This document shows positions 29,972 through 38,296 of a DNA stretch of 64,000 bases, in pieces (the first letter of the stretch is position 1; every line of letters begins with the position of its first letter). Under the pieces are notes generated by a model. It did not search any database and was not told the origin of the DNA. It worked only from the letters and a program-made list of their open reading frames with translations. This DNA comes from RU20A sp042610495 (GTDB lineage: Bacteria > Pseudomonadota > Alphaproteobacteria > Rhizobiales > Rhizobiaceae): assembly GCF_042610495.1 (NCBI RefSeq), contig NZ_JBHGAP010000001.1:930001-994000 (forward strand), read 5' to 3'. The position numbers were made by a program, and so were the translations under genes.

Positions 29972-30827
29972 CAATGCCTCCATTTCCCCCCGAATGCCCC
30001 TCCGCTCCGGCCAGCCTATGCTCATGGTCGCGGCCCGAAAGCCGTCTGCCGACTGGCAGCAGGCTGAGCACGAAGATCAGCAAGGCCGCGACGACGATCG
30101 ATGGACCGGAGGGCGTATCGTAATGCAGCGAGCCATAGAGACCGAGCGTCACCGAAAGGGCACCGATCACCGACGCCATCACCGCCATGACCTCTGGCGT
30201 GCGCGCGAAACGCCGCGCCGTCGCGGCCGGAATGATCAGCAGCGAGGTGATGAGCAGGATACCGACGATCTTCATGGCGATGGCGATCACGGCCGCCAGC
30301 AGCAGCATGAAGAAGATCTTGGCCCGCTGCGGCTCCAGCCCCTCCGCCTCCGCCAGTTCAGGATTGACGGTGGAGGCGAGCAGCGGCCGCCAGAGATAGA
30401 TCAGCGACAGGATGACCAGCACGCCGCCGCCCCAGACGATGTCGATATCGCTCTCCGTCACCGCGAGGATGTCGCCGAACAGGAAATTGATGAGGTCGAC
30501 GCGCACCCAGGTCATGAAGGCGAGCAGAACGAGGCCGATCGACAGCGCCGAATGGGAGAGAATGCCGAGCAGCGCATCGGTGGACAGCGCACCGCGCTTT
30601 TCAAGCAGGATGAGCAGCAGCGACACGGCCACCGCGACGGCAAAGACGCTGACGATGATGTTCATGTCGAAGAACAGCGCCAGTCCAACGCCGAGCAGCG
30701 CGGAATGCGCCATCGTATCGCCGAAATAGGCCATGCGCCGCCAGATGATGAAACAGCCGAGCGGCCCGACCGTCAGCGCCAGACCGATGCCGGCCACCAG
30801 CGCACGGGTGAAGAAATCGTCAAACAC
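29964..30827 (-). CDS. znuB: Zinc ABC transporter permease
   Basis: A 287-residue ABC-3 family membrane protein with about eight helices. Typical segments are GPLGCFIIWRRMAYFGDTMAHSALLG near the N-terminus and LLITSLLIIPAATARRFARTP near residue 215. The C-terminal tail is rich in His and charged residues (GRDHEHRLAG). It overlaps znuC by eight bases upstream and zur by eight bases downstream. Confidence 0.95.
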   Translation of the reverse strand: MFDDFFTRALVAGIGLALTVGPLGCFIIWRRMAYFGDTMAHSALLGVGLALFFDMNIIVSVFAVAVAVSLLLILLEKRGALSTDALLGILSHSALSIGLVLLAFMTWVRVDLINFLFGDILAVTESDIDIVWGGGVLVILSLIYLWRPLLASTVNPELAEAEGLEPQRAKIFFMLLLAAVIAIAMKIVGILLITSLLIIPAATARRFARTPEVMAVMASVIGALSVTLGLYGSLHYDTPSGPSIVVAALLIFVLSLLPVGRRLSGRDHEHRLAGAEGHSGGNGGIDE

Positions 30828-31800
30828 GCGGACGCCCCTCTGGCGTGTAGCCGTTCAGGCGCAGCACCGGCTGCGCGGGCTGCGGCGCGTGCGGATGCCC
30901 GCAGGAGCAGGTGCCGTTGCCGGCATCACGGTGCGCATGGTCGTGGTGCCCGTCGTCGGGATGGCAGTCCGCCGTCACCGTGCCGTCGGCATGCAGCACG
31001 CGTCCGTCCGGCAGATGGGTATGGTCGTGGTGATGGCTGTAGACGGCCAGTGTCTGCGCAGCCCGCGCACCGAACAGCTTCAGATATTCCGGGCTGCGGC
31101 TCACCACCTCCGGCGTCCCGCGGCAGCACACATGACCGTTGAGGCAGATCACCGTGTCCGTTTCCGCCATCACGATATGGAGATCGTGCGAAATCAGCAG
31201 GATACCGCAGCCTGTCCGGTTGCGGATCGTCTTGATGAGATCGTAGAGGGCGATCTCGCCGTTGAAATCGACGCCCTGCACGGGCTCGTCCAGCACCAGC
31301 AGATCGGGACGGCGGGCGATCGCGCGGGCCAGAAGGGCGCGCTGGAATTCGCCGCCCGACAGACGCTGAACCTCGGCCTTCAGGAGATGCGCGACGCCGG
31401 TCGCCTCGACCGCATCGAGGAGTTCGCGCCGCGTCAGCGGCCCCGTCAGCGTCATCAGCCGCTCCACGGTCAGCGGCAGCGTCCAGTCCACGGCAAGCTT
31501 CTGCGGCACATAGCCGACCTTCAGCCCGGCCTTGCGCGTCACCCGGCCCTCGTCGGCCTTGTAGACGCCGATCGCCATTTTCGCGGTGGTGGATTTGCCC
31601 GACCCGTTCGGCCCGATCAGCGTCACGATCTCGCCGCGCCGGATGGAAAAATCGACGCCGCGCACGAGATAGCGCCCCTGCCGCCGGATGCCGGCCTGGC
31701 TCAGCGAGACGAGAATGTCGCGCTGGTGGTCAGCGGCAGGCGTGCCCGCTGCCTGCGCGCCGGCTGCCGTCACGTCGGTGGAGATCGGTCGATCGAGCAT
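30820..31800 (-). CDS. znuC: Zinc ABC transporter ATP-binding protein
   Basis: A 326-residue ATPase: Walker A IGPNGSGKST (near residue 64), Q-loop VPQK, signature LSGGEFQRALLARA, Walker B LLVLDEPVQGVD, and the switch His in LISHDLH. The last 90 residues are unusually long and His-rich (SHHHDHTH, DGHHDHAHRD, CSCGHPHAP), a probable zinc-buffering or sensing tail. The promoter with a Zur-like site lies upstream, shared divergently with znuA. Confidence 0.95.
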   Translation of the reverse strand: MLDRPISTDVTAAGAQAAGTPAADHQRDILVSLSQAGIRRQGRYLVRGVDFSIRRGEIVTLIGPNGSGKSTTAKMAIGVYKADEGRVTRKAGLKVGYVPQKLAVDWTLPLTVERLMTLTGPLTRRELLDAVEATGVAHLLKAEVQRLSGGEFQRALLARAIARRPDLLVLDEPVQGVDFNGEIALYDLIKTIRNRTGCGILLISHDLHIVMAETDTVICLNGHVCCRGTPEVVSRSPEYLKLFGARAAQTLAVYSHHHDHTHLPDGRVLHADGTVTADCHPDDGHHDHAHRDAGNGTCSCGHPHAPQPAQPVLRLNGYTPEGRPRV

Positions 31801-31857
31801 CAGTCAAGGATCCCTGTTGCGCCATGCTATCGCACACGTTATAGCGTTACGCAATTC

Positions 31858-31874
31858 ATGTAATAACATTACAT
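31858..31874. promoter_or_regulatory. Zur-like operator between znuC and znuA
   Basis: An AT-rich palindrome with arms ATGTAAT and ATTACAT around AAC lies in the 135-base divergent promoter region of znuCB-zur and znuA. Position, symmetry and base pattern fit alphaproteobacterial Zur sites. Binding is inferred. Confidence 0.7.
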
Positions 31875-31935
31875 ATCAAGTTCAACAGGATCCGGCCGCT
31901 CTCCCGCTACCGGACCTGGCAAAGACGGAGACCCC

Positions 31936-32958
31936 ATGTCGCGCCTTACCACCGCCCTTTTCGCCTCCACCATCCTCCTGGCCGCATCGGCTGCCGCCGC
32001 GGCAGAACCATCCGTCGTGGTGACGATCAAGCCCATCCATTCGCTGGTCTCCGCCATCACCGAGGGCGTGGTCACGCCGACGCTCATCGTCGATGGCGCC
32101 GCCTCCCCCCACACCTATTCGCTGAAGCCGTCGCAGGCCGCAGCGCTCGAACAGGCCAACGTCATCTTCTGGGTCGGACCCAATCTCGAAGGCTTCATGG
32201 AAAAGCCGCTGGAGGCGCTGGCGTCCAAGGCCAAGGTCGTCGAACTCCAGGATGCGCCGGCACTGATCACCCTGCCGTTCCGTGAAGGCGGCGCGTTCGA
32301 GGCGCATGACCACGACGAGGAAGGCCATGACCACGCCGAGGGTGAACACGCCCACGCGGATGAGCACGCCCATGAAGGCGAGGCGAAGCCGGCCGAAGAA
32401 GCCGGCCACGAGCATGGTCATGAGCACGAGCATGGCGGCATCGACGCCCATCTGTGGCTCGACCCGCAGAATGCCGCCGCCATCGCCGACGAGATCGCGA
32501 AGACGATGAAGGCGGCCGATCCAGACCATGCCGCGGCCTACGACGCCAATCTGGCCAGGCTCAAGACGCGCCTGAAGGATCTGGAGACCGAGATCGCCGC
32601 CACCATCGCGCCGGTCAAGGACAAGCCCTTCATCGTCTTCCACGACGCCTACCAGTATTTCGAAGGCCGCTTCGGCGTGAAGGTCGCCGGTTCGATCACC
32701 GTCAGCCCCGAGACCATGCCGGGTGCCGCCCGCCTCAAGGAAATCCAGGAAAAAATCGGCACGCTCGGCGCCACCTGCGTCTTTGCCGAGCCGCAGTTCG
32801 AGCCCAAGCTCGTCAACACCGTCATCGAGGGGACCAAGGCCAAGGCCGGCGTTCTCGACCCGGAAGCAGGCAGCCTGACCGCCGGACCGGATCTCTATTT
32901 CCAGATGATGACGGGCATCGCGACCTCGCTCAAGACCTGCCTGTCAGCGCAGGGGTAA
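31936..32958 (+). CDS. znuA: Zinc ABC transporter substrate-binding protein
   Basis: A 340-residue periplasmic protein with a Sec signal peptide (LLAASAAAAAEP). Zinc ligands are in TIKPIHSLVS (His), GIDAHLWLDP (His) and FHDAYQYF (His). A histidine/acidic loop at about residues 118-170 (HDHDEEGHDHAEGEHAH) is characteristic of ZnuA against manganese-binding relatives. It diverges from znuCB-zur. Confidence 0.96.
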   Translation: MSRLTTALFASTILLAASAAAAAEPSVVVTIKPIHSLVSAITEGVVTPTLIVDGAASPHTYSLKPSQAAALEQANVIFWVGPNLEGFMEKPLEALASKAKVVELQDAPALITLPFREGGAFEAHDHDEEGHDHAEGEHAHADEHAHEGEAKPAEEAGHEHGHEHEHGGIDAHLWLDPQNAAAIADEIAKTMKAADPDHAAAYDANLARLKTRLKDLETEIAATIAPVKDKPFIVFHDAYQYFEGRFGVKVAGSITVSPETMPGAARLKEIQEKIGTLGATCVFAEPQFEPKLVNTVIEGTKAKAGVLDPEAGSLTAGPDLYFQMMTGIATSLKTCLSAQG

Positions 32959-33005
32959 GACCTCTTTCCTCGCGGGACAATGGCTTTCCGCACCGGAAAA
33001 TCCTC

Positions 33006-33037
33006 GTCGCAGGGCGCCGCAAGGCCCCTGCGACTTT
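33006..33037 (+). terminator. Terminator of znuA
   Basis: A 9-bp stem (GTCGCAGGG with CCCTGCGAC) followed by TTTCGTC, about 48 bases after the znuA stop. Confidence 0.7.
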
Positions 33038-33156
33038 CGTCTAAGAACATCACTCATCGCTTGAAAAGCCCGTTCCATGCTTGCAACCACGGTTGAAATC
33101 GGCACTCATGAGAACGTCCGGCAAGGCAACGGATAAGGCCGGATGGGGAGGCTCAC

Positions 33157-33735
33157 ATGCAATCACTACTCGGCCTGAGCCGGGTCATCGACACGATCAC
33201 GGAGTGGATCGGCAAGTCGGTCGCCTGGCTTATTCTGGTCGCCGTGCTCGTCAGCGCCGGCAACGCCATCGTGCGAAAGATCTTCAACGTCTCGTCCAAT
33301 GCCTGGCTGGAGGCCCAGTGGTATCTCTTCGGCGGCGCCTTCATGCTGGCGGCCGCCTATACGCTGAGCCAGAACGAGCACATCCGCATCGACGTGGTCT
33401 ACGGCAAGTTTTCGCGCCGCACCCAGCACTGGATCGATCTCTTCGGCCATTGCGTCTTCCTGATGCCCTTCGTGCTGCTGATGATCTGGTATCTCGTCCC
33501 CTATGTGACCATGTCCTTCCATTCGCAGGAGGTCTCCTCCAGCGCCGGCGGCCTGATCATCTGGCCCGCCAAGGCCATCCTGCTCGCCGGCTTCCTGCTT
33601 CTGGCCGCCCAGGGCGTGTCGGAGATCATCAAGAAGATCGCGATTATGCGCGGCGTCATCGATGATCCCGCCCCTTACGTTCCCACCCATGCGCCGCTCG
33701 ACATGGACACGCCGACCGGGGAGAAGCACGGATGA
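33157..33735 (+). CDS. TRAP transporter small permease (DctQ-like)
   Basis: A 192-residue protein with four membrane helices. The signature AQWYLFGGAFMLAAAYTLSQNEHIRIDV (about residues 54-80) is typical of the small subunit of the mannitol/chloroaromatic-type TRAP group. GGGAGG precedes ATG 33157. Its stop overlaps the large permease start by four bases. The cognate binding protein is encoded convergently downstream. Confidence 0.93.
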   Translation: MQSLLGLSRVIDTITEWIGKSVAWLILVAVLVSAGNAIVRKIFNVSSNAWLEAQWYLFGGAFMLAAAYTLSQNEHIRIDVVYGKFSRRTQHWIDLFGHCVFLMPFVLLMIWYLVPYVTMSFHSQEVSSSAGGLIIWPAKAILLAGFLLLAAQGVSEIIKKIAIMRGVIDDPAPYVPTHAPLDMDTPTGEKHG

Positions 33736-35525
33736 TCGAGTTCATCGCTGAAAACCTCGCGCCGATCATGTTCGTGTCGCTGATCGTGTTCCTGCTGATG
33801 GGATACCCGGTCGCCTTCGCGCTTGCGGCCAACGGTCTGCTCTTCTTCATCATCGGCGTGGAGCTCGCGCCGTTGTCCGACAGCATCAACCTCTCCTGGC
33901 CGCTGTTGAATGCCATGCCGGAACGGCTCTGGGGGGTGATGTCGAACGACACATTGCTCGCCATCCCCTTCTTTACCTTCATGGGGATCGTGCTGGAGAA
34001 ATCCGGCATGGCCGAAGACCTGCTGGACACGATCGGCCAGCTCTTCGGGCCCATCCGCGGCGGCCTCGCCTATGCCGTCATCTTCGTCGGCGCGCTTTTG
34101 GCCGCAACGACCGGCGTGGTCGCAGCCTCCGTCATCGCCATGGGCCTCATCTCGCTGCCCATCATGCTGCGCTACGGCTATGATCGCAGCATTGCCTCGG
34201 GCGTCATCGCCGCCTCAGGCACCCTGGCGCAGATCATCCCGCCCTCGCTCGTCCTCATCGTTCTCGCCGACCAGCTCGGCCGCTCCGTCGGCGACATGTA
34301 TGCCGGCGCGCTGATCCCCGGCCTCGTCCTGACCGGGCTCTACATGGCCTATATCCTGCTGATGACCTTCCTGAAGCGGGATTCCATGCCGGCCCTGCCG
34401 CTGGAGGCCCGCACCCTTGGCGCGGGCGTCACGTCGCTCGCCGTCGCCCTCGTCGTGGCCGGCCTCTTCGCCTACGCCGCGCACGTCTATCTGTATCCGA
34501 CGCACGGCGCCAATGCCGACATTCTTGGTGCCACGGCGGGCGTTGTCTTCATCTATGCCGTCGCGCTCATCGACAAGGGCGCGAAGATCAACATGATGTC
34601 GCGCCTTGCCCAGCAGGTCATCATCGTGCTGATCCCGCCGCTGGCGCTGATCTTCCTTGTGCTCGGCACCATCTTCCTCGGCATCGCCACGCCGACCGAA
34701 GGCGGCGCCATGGGCGCCGTCGGCGCCCTCGTCATGGCGGCCGCCAAGCGCCGCCTGTCGCTCGACGTGATCAACCAGGCGCTGGCAGCAACGACGCGCC
34801 TGTCGGCCTTTGTGCTCTTCATCCTGATCGGTGCGCGCGTCTTCTCGCTCACCTTCTACGGCGTCAACGGCCATCTCTGGGTCGAGCACCTGCTCGTCTC
34901 CATGCCCGGCGGCGAAACGGGCTTCCTCATCGCCGTCAACCTGCTCGTCTTCTTCCTGGCCTTCTTCCTGGATTTCTTCGAGCTCGCCTTCATCATCGTC
35001 CCGCTGCTGGCGCCAGCGGCCGACAAGCTCGGCATCGATCTCATCTGGTTCGGCGTGCTGCTCGGCATCAACATGCAGACCAGCTTCATGCACCCACCCT
35101 TCGGCTTCGCGCTCTTCTACCTGCGCTCGGTCGCCGCCAAGGTCCCCTATCTCGACAAGGTGACCGGAAAGCGCATGGAACCGGTGACGACCGGCCAGAT
35201 CTATTGGGGTGCCGTGCCCTTCGTCGGCATCCAGATCCTGATGGTGGCGCTGACGATCATGTTCCCGCAGATGGTCATGCACTACAAGGGAACGGGTGCA
35301 ACGGTCGATCCGAACACGATCAAGATCGAAGTCCCCGGTTTCGGCACCAATGGCGGCCTGCCCGGCCTTGGCACCGACAATGGCGGCGGTCTCGGCCTGC
35401 CCGGCGGGCTGAACGGCCTTCCCGGCGGCCTCGGCGGCACCCCTCCAGCAGGCTCCGATCCCGCTTCCGGCCAGCCGCAGCAGAAGCCCGCCACCGACCT
35501 CTCGGCACCGCCCGCCTTCAACTGA
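33732..35525 (+). CDS. TRAP transporter large permease (DctM-like) with Gly/Pro-rich tail
   Basis: A 597-residue protein with about 12-14 membrane segments. Family motifs include GYPVAFALAANGLLFF, IPFFTFMGIVLEKSGMAEDLL, ASGTLAQIIPPSLVLIVLADQ and NMQTSFMHPPFGFALFYLRS. The last 65 residues after the final helix are a Gly/Pro/Leu-rich low-complexity tail (GLPGLGTDNGGGLGLPGG) not needed for transport in the family. It is coupled to the small subunit. Confidence 0.94.
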   Translation: MIEFIAENLAPIMFVSLIVFLLMGYPVAFALAANGLLFFIIGVELAPLSDSINLSWPLLNAMPERLWGVMSNDTLLAIPFFTFMGIVLEKSGMAEDLLDTIGQLFGPIRGGLAYAVIFVGALLAATTGVVAASVIAMGLISLPIMLRYGYDRSIASGVIAASGTLAQIIPPSLVLIVLADQLGRSVGDMYAGALIPGLVLTGLYMAYILLMTFLKRDSMPALPLEARTLGAGVTSLAVALVVAGLFAYAAHVYLYPTHGANADILGATAGVVFIYAVALIDKGAKINMMSRLAQQVIIVLIPPLALIFLVLGTIFLGIATPTEGGAMGAVGALVMAAAKRRLSLDVINQALAATTRLSAFVLFILIGARVFSLTFYGVNGHLWVEHLLVSMPGGETGFLIAVNLLVFFLAFFLDFFELAFIIVPLLAPAADKLGIDLIWFGVLLGINMQTSFMHPPFGFALFYLRSVAAKVPYLDKVTGKRMEPVTTGQIYWGAVPFVGIQILMVALTIMFPQMVMHYKGTGATVDPNTIKIEVPGFGTNGGLPGLGTDNGGGLGLPGGLNGLPGGLGGTPPAGSDPASGQPQQKPATDLSAPPAFN

Positions 35526-35548
35526 CGGACAAGGCGATATCGGCAAAC

Positions 35549-35585
35549 AAAAAAACAGCCGCCCCGATCCACCCGGGGCGGCTGT
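35549..35585 (-). terminator. Terminator hairpin between the convergent TRAP genes (distal)
   Basis: An 11-bp stem (ACAGCCGCCCC with GGGGCGGCTGT) preceded on the plus strand by seven A residues, giving a T-run for minus-strand transcripts. It may also fold in the plus-strand TRAP message, but there it has no T-tail. Confidence 0.78.
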
Positions 35586-35746
35586 CGCTTATGATGAAGG
35601 CATTCGGCTGCAGGAGACAGGTATGCGCTTCAAACATCCCGTAGGACGGACAGGTCTTCGACCATCGCGTCTTTCGCATCTCCCACACGGATGCACGCGC
35701 CACCGCAGCGAGCGCGCGCCTCGCCCGGCACGCACACGGCCGGACA

Positions 35747-35780
35747 TGAAAAACCCGGCACCGTTTCCGGCACCGGGTTT
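35747..35780 (-). terminator. Terminator of the TRAP binding-protein gene (proximal)
   Basis: Arms AAACCCGG and CCGGGTTT with an inner CCG/CGG pairing. A-run on the plus-strand left side gives GGTTTTTC in the minus transcript. It lies about 26 bases after the dctP-like stop. Confidence 0.82.
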
Positions 35781-35805
35781 CGTCGTAGCGTTGATGGATG
35801 CCAGC

Positions 35806-36912
35806 TTACAGCTTGCCGCCGCGCTGCTGGATCATCATGAACGTGTCGTAATTGTATTCGGCGATCTGCGCATTGAGGTAATACTCGCCACGGAATGCCT
35901 TGATGGACTCCCAGATCTTCTTGAAGGTCGGGTTCTTGGCTTCCATGTCCGCATAGACCTGGTTGGCCGCATCGAAACAGGCCGACAGGATTTCCGGCGA
36001 GAACGGGCTCAGCTTGGCGCCGGCAGCCACCAGACGCTTGATCGCCGGCGGGTTCAGCCAGTCGTACTTCTGCAGCATGTTGGCGTCAGCCGCCTGGCAG
36101 GCCGTGCGCAACAGCGACTGGTAAGCCTTCGGCAGGCCGTCGAAGGCCGCCTTGTTGAACATGGCATGCACCGTCGGACCACCTTCCCACCAGCCGGGAT
36201 AGTAGTAGTAGGGCGCGACCTTGTAGAAGCCGAGCTTTTCGTCGTCATAGGGGCCGACCCATTCGGCCGCGTCGATCGTGCCCTTTTCGAGGGACGGATA
36301 GATGTCGCCGCCGGCGATCTGCTGCGGCACGACGCCGAGCTTTTCGACGACCTTGCCGGCAAAGCCGCCGATACGCATCTTCAGGCCCTGCATGTCCGCG
36401 ACGGTCTTGATTTCCTTGCGGAACCAGCCGCCCATCTGCACGCCGGTATTGCCACCGGGGAAGCCGACGAGGCCCTGGGTCGCCAGGAACTCGTTGAACA
36501 TGTCGATGCCGCCGCCATGATACTGCCAGGCGTTATGGCCGCGCGCGTTGAGCGCAAACGGCACGGCCGCGCCGAGCGCCCAGACCGGATCCTTGCCCCA
36601 GTAGTAGTAGGACACCGTATGGCAGGCCTCGACCGTTCCGGCAGCCGCCGCATCGGCCGCCTGCAGGCCGGGCACGATTTCGCCGGCCGCGAAGACCTGG
36701 ATCTGGAAATTGCCGTCGGTGGCTTCCGAGACATATTTGGAGATGACCTCGGCGCCGCCATAGATCGTGTCGAGCGATTTGGGGAACGACGAAGTCAGGC
36801 GCCAGTTCACCTTCGGGGTGCTCTGGGCAATGGCCGGCGCAGCCAGCGTCGAAGCGGCCGCAGCCCCCAATCCGCCGAGGCTTGCACGCTTGATGAATAG
36901 ACGGCGATCCAT
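35806..36912 (-). CDS. TRAP transporter substrate-binding protein (TakP-like, 2-oxoacid type)
   Basis: A 368-residue periplasmic protein. The leader MDRRLFIKRASLGGLGAAA...AIAQ is a Tat-like signal. Motifs WRLTSSFPKSLDTIYGGAE, YYYWGKDPVWALG and DAAEWVGPYDDEKLGFYKVA match the TakP/FcbT1 subgroup, whose best-known member binds 2-oxoacids such as pyruvate with a cation. GGGAGG precedes ATG 36912. It converges on the two permease genes instead of heading their operon. Confidence 0.92.
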   Translation of the reverse strand: MDRRLFIKRASLGGLGAAAASTLAAPAIAQSTPKVNWRLTSSFPKSLDTIYGGAEVISKYVSEATDGNFQIQVFAAGEIVPGLQAADAAAAGTVEACHTVSYYYWGKDPVWALGAAVPFALNARGHNAWQYHGGGIDMFNEFLATQGLVGFPGGNTGVQMGGWFRKEIKTVADMQGLKMRIGGFAGKVVEKLGVVPQQIAGGDIYPSLEKGTIDAAEWVGPYDDEKLGFYKVAPYYYYPGWWEGGPTVHAMFNKAAFDGLPKAYQSLLRTACQAADANMLQKYDWLNPPAIKRLVAAGAKLSPFSPEILSACFDAANQVYADMEAKNPTFKKIWESIKAFRGEYYLNAQIAEYNYDTFMMIQQRGGKL

Positions 36913-37170
36913 GTTTCCTCCCTTGATCCGCCAGGACTTTCCCCCACCGGGAAAGACGCGCCCCATGCTCCCACAGGGGACGCAGCAACCTGTTGCAGCC
37001 AGTTCTAAAATACCAGCACCCTGCCACCGTTACATAACGGAGGAGTTGTGTCCAGCGCGGGCAGAATGGCCTATTTTCGACTTTTGTCTAATGCTCCGGC
37101 CTCGGGGCAAAATCCCGCTTCACCCTTTATCTCCCTTAGACCCGTACCGTCTTTGCGCTAGGCTTTCGGC

Positions 37171-38214
37171 ATGACGACAATTCCTCCAGGACCGAAGCGC
37201 GATCCGGCGGCAGAAGACCGCACGAGCCCGTCAACGCGCTCGCGGCCCACCCTGAAATCGATTGCAGACCTCACCGGGCTCGGCGTCACCACGGTCTCCC
37301 GCGCCTTGAAGGATGCCCCCGATATCGGCATGGACACCAAGGCGCGCGTGCGGCAGGTTGCGCGCGACCTTGGCTACCATCCAAACCGCGCCGGCCTTCG
37401 GCTCCGCACCGGAAAGACCTTCGTCATCAGCCTCGTCATGTCGCTGGAAGACGAGGTCATGGGCGCCACGAGCCCCGTCGTGCTCGGCATATCCGAGGTG
37501 CTTGCCGCGACGCCCTACCACCTGATGGTCTCCCCCTACAAGCAGACCGAAGACCCCCTCGTCCCGGTTCGCCACATCCTCGAGACGGGAGCGGCCGATG
37601 GCCTCATCCTCTCGCGCACGCAGCCGGACGACCCGCGCGTGCGCCTGCTGCTGGAGCACGACTTTCCCTTCGCGACCCATGGCCGTACCGAAATGGGCGT
37701 CGAGCATCCGTTCCACGATTTCGACAATGAGGCATTCGCCTTCGAGGCAGTCCGGCGGCTTGCCGGGCGGGGCCGGCGCCACGTCCTGCTCCTGCCGCCG
37801 CCGTCCCATCTCACCTATTTCACGCACCTCAAAAGCGGCTTCGAAAAGGGCCTCGCGGCGTTCGGCCTCACCGGCGCAATCATGGAGGACATGAACTCCG
37901 ACGATTCGCTGGAGACGATCCGTGACCGATCAGCCGTGATGCTTCGCAAACACGGTGCCCCCGATGCCCTCATCTCCTCGGCCTCATCCAGCACAACGGC
38001 GCTCGTCGCCGCTCTCGACCTCGCCGGCTTGCGTCTGGGTACTGATGTCGATGTGGTCAGCAAGGTCGGCAACGACGTGCTGCGCTGGCTGCGCCCCGAC
38101 CTCATCACCATCCACGAGGACTTCCGCCTTGCGGGCCGCGAACTTGCCCGCGCCGTCCTGGCGCGTATTGACGGGGAAAATGCCGATGCCTTGCAATCCC
38201 TCAGCACCGTCTGA
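37171..38214 (+). CDS. LacI-family transcriptional regulator
   Basis: A 347-residue repressor. The N-terminal HTH and hinge lie at about residues 28-80 (LKSIADLTGLGVTTVSRALKD, ARDLGYHPNRAG), followed by a periplasmic-binding-protein-like ligand domain (GAADGLILSRTQPDD, ADALISSASSSTTAL). It is divergent from the TRAP binding-protein gene across 258 bases, so it may control that gene. The ligand is unknown. Confidence 0.92.
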   Translation: MTTIPPGPKRDPAAEDRTSPSTRSRPTLKSIADLTGLGVTTVSRALKDAPDIGMDTKARVRQVARDLGYHPNRAGLRLRTGKTFVISLVMSLEDEVMGATSPVVLGISEVLAATPYHLMVSPYKQTEDPLVPVRHILETGAADGLILSRTQPDDPRVRLLLEHDFPFATHGRTEMGVEHPFHDFDNEAFAFEAVRRLAGRGRRHVLLLPPPSHLTYFTHLKSGFEKGLAAFGLTGAIMEDMNSDDSLETIRDRSAVMLRKHGAPDALISSASSSTTALVAALDLAGLRLGTDVDVVSKVGNDVLRWLRPDLITIHEDFRLAGRELARAVLARIDGENADALQSLSTV

Positions 38215-38235
38215 AGAGCCGCCGCGCCCCTCGAA

Positions 38236-38268
38236 ACAAAAACGGGGCCGCCAGAAATGGCGACCCCG
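38236..38268 (-). terminator. Terminator of gnd
   Basis: A hairpin with arms CGGGGCCGCCA and TGGCGACCCCG (one mismatch), GAAA loop, and an A-run on the plus-strand left giving a T-run for the minus transcript. It is 29 bases after the gnd stop, in the convergent gap with the LacI gene. Confidence 0.85.
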
Positions 38269-38296
38269 CAATAACAAGCACCGCTGGCGGAAAGGC

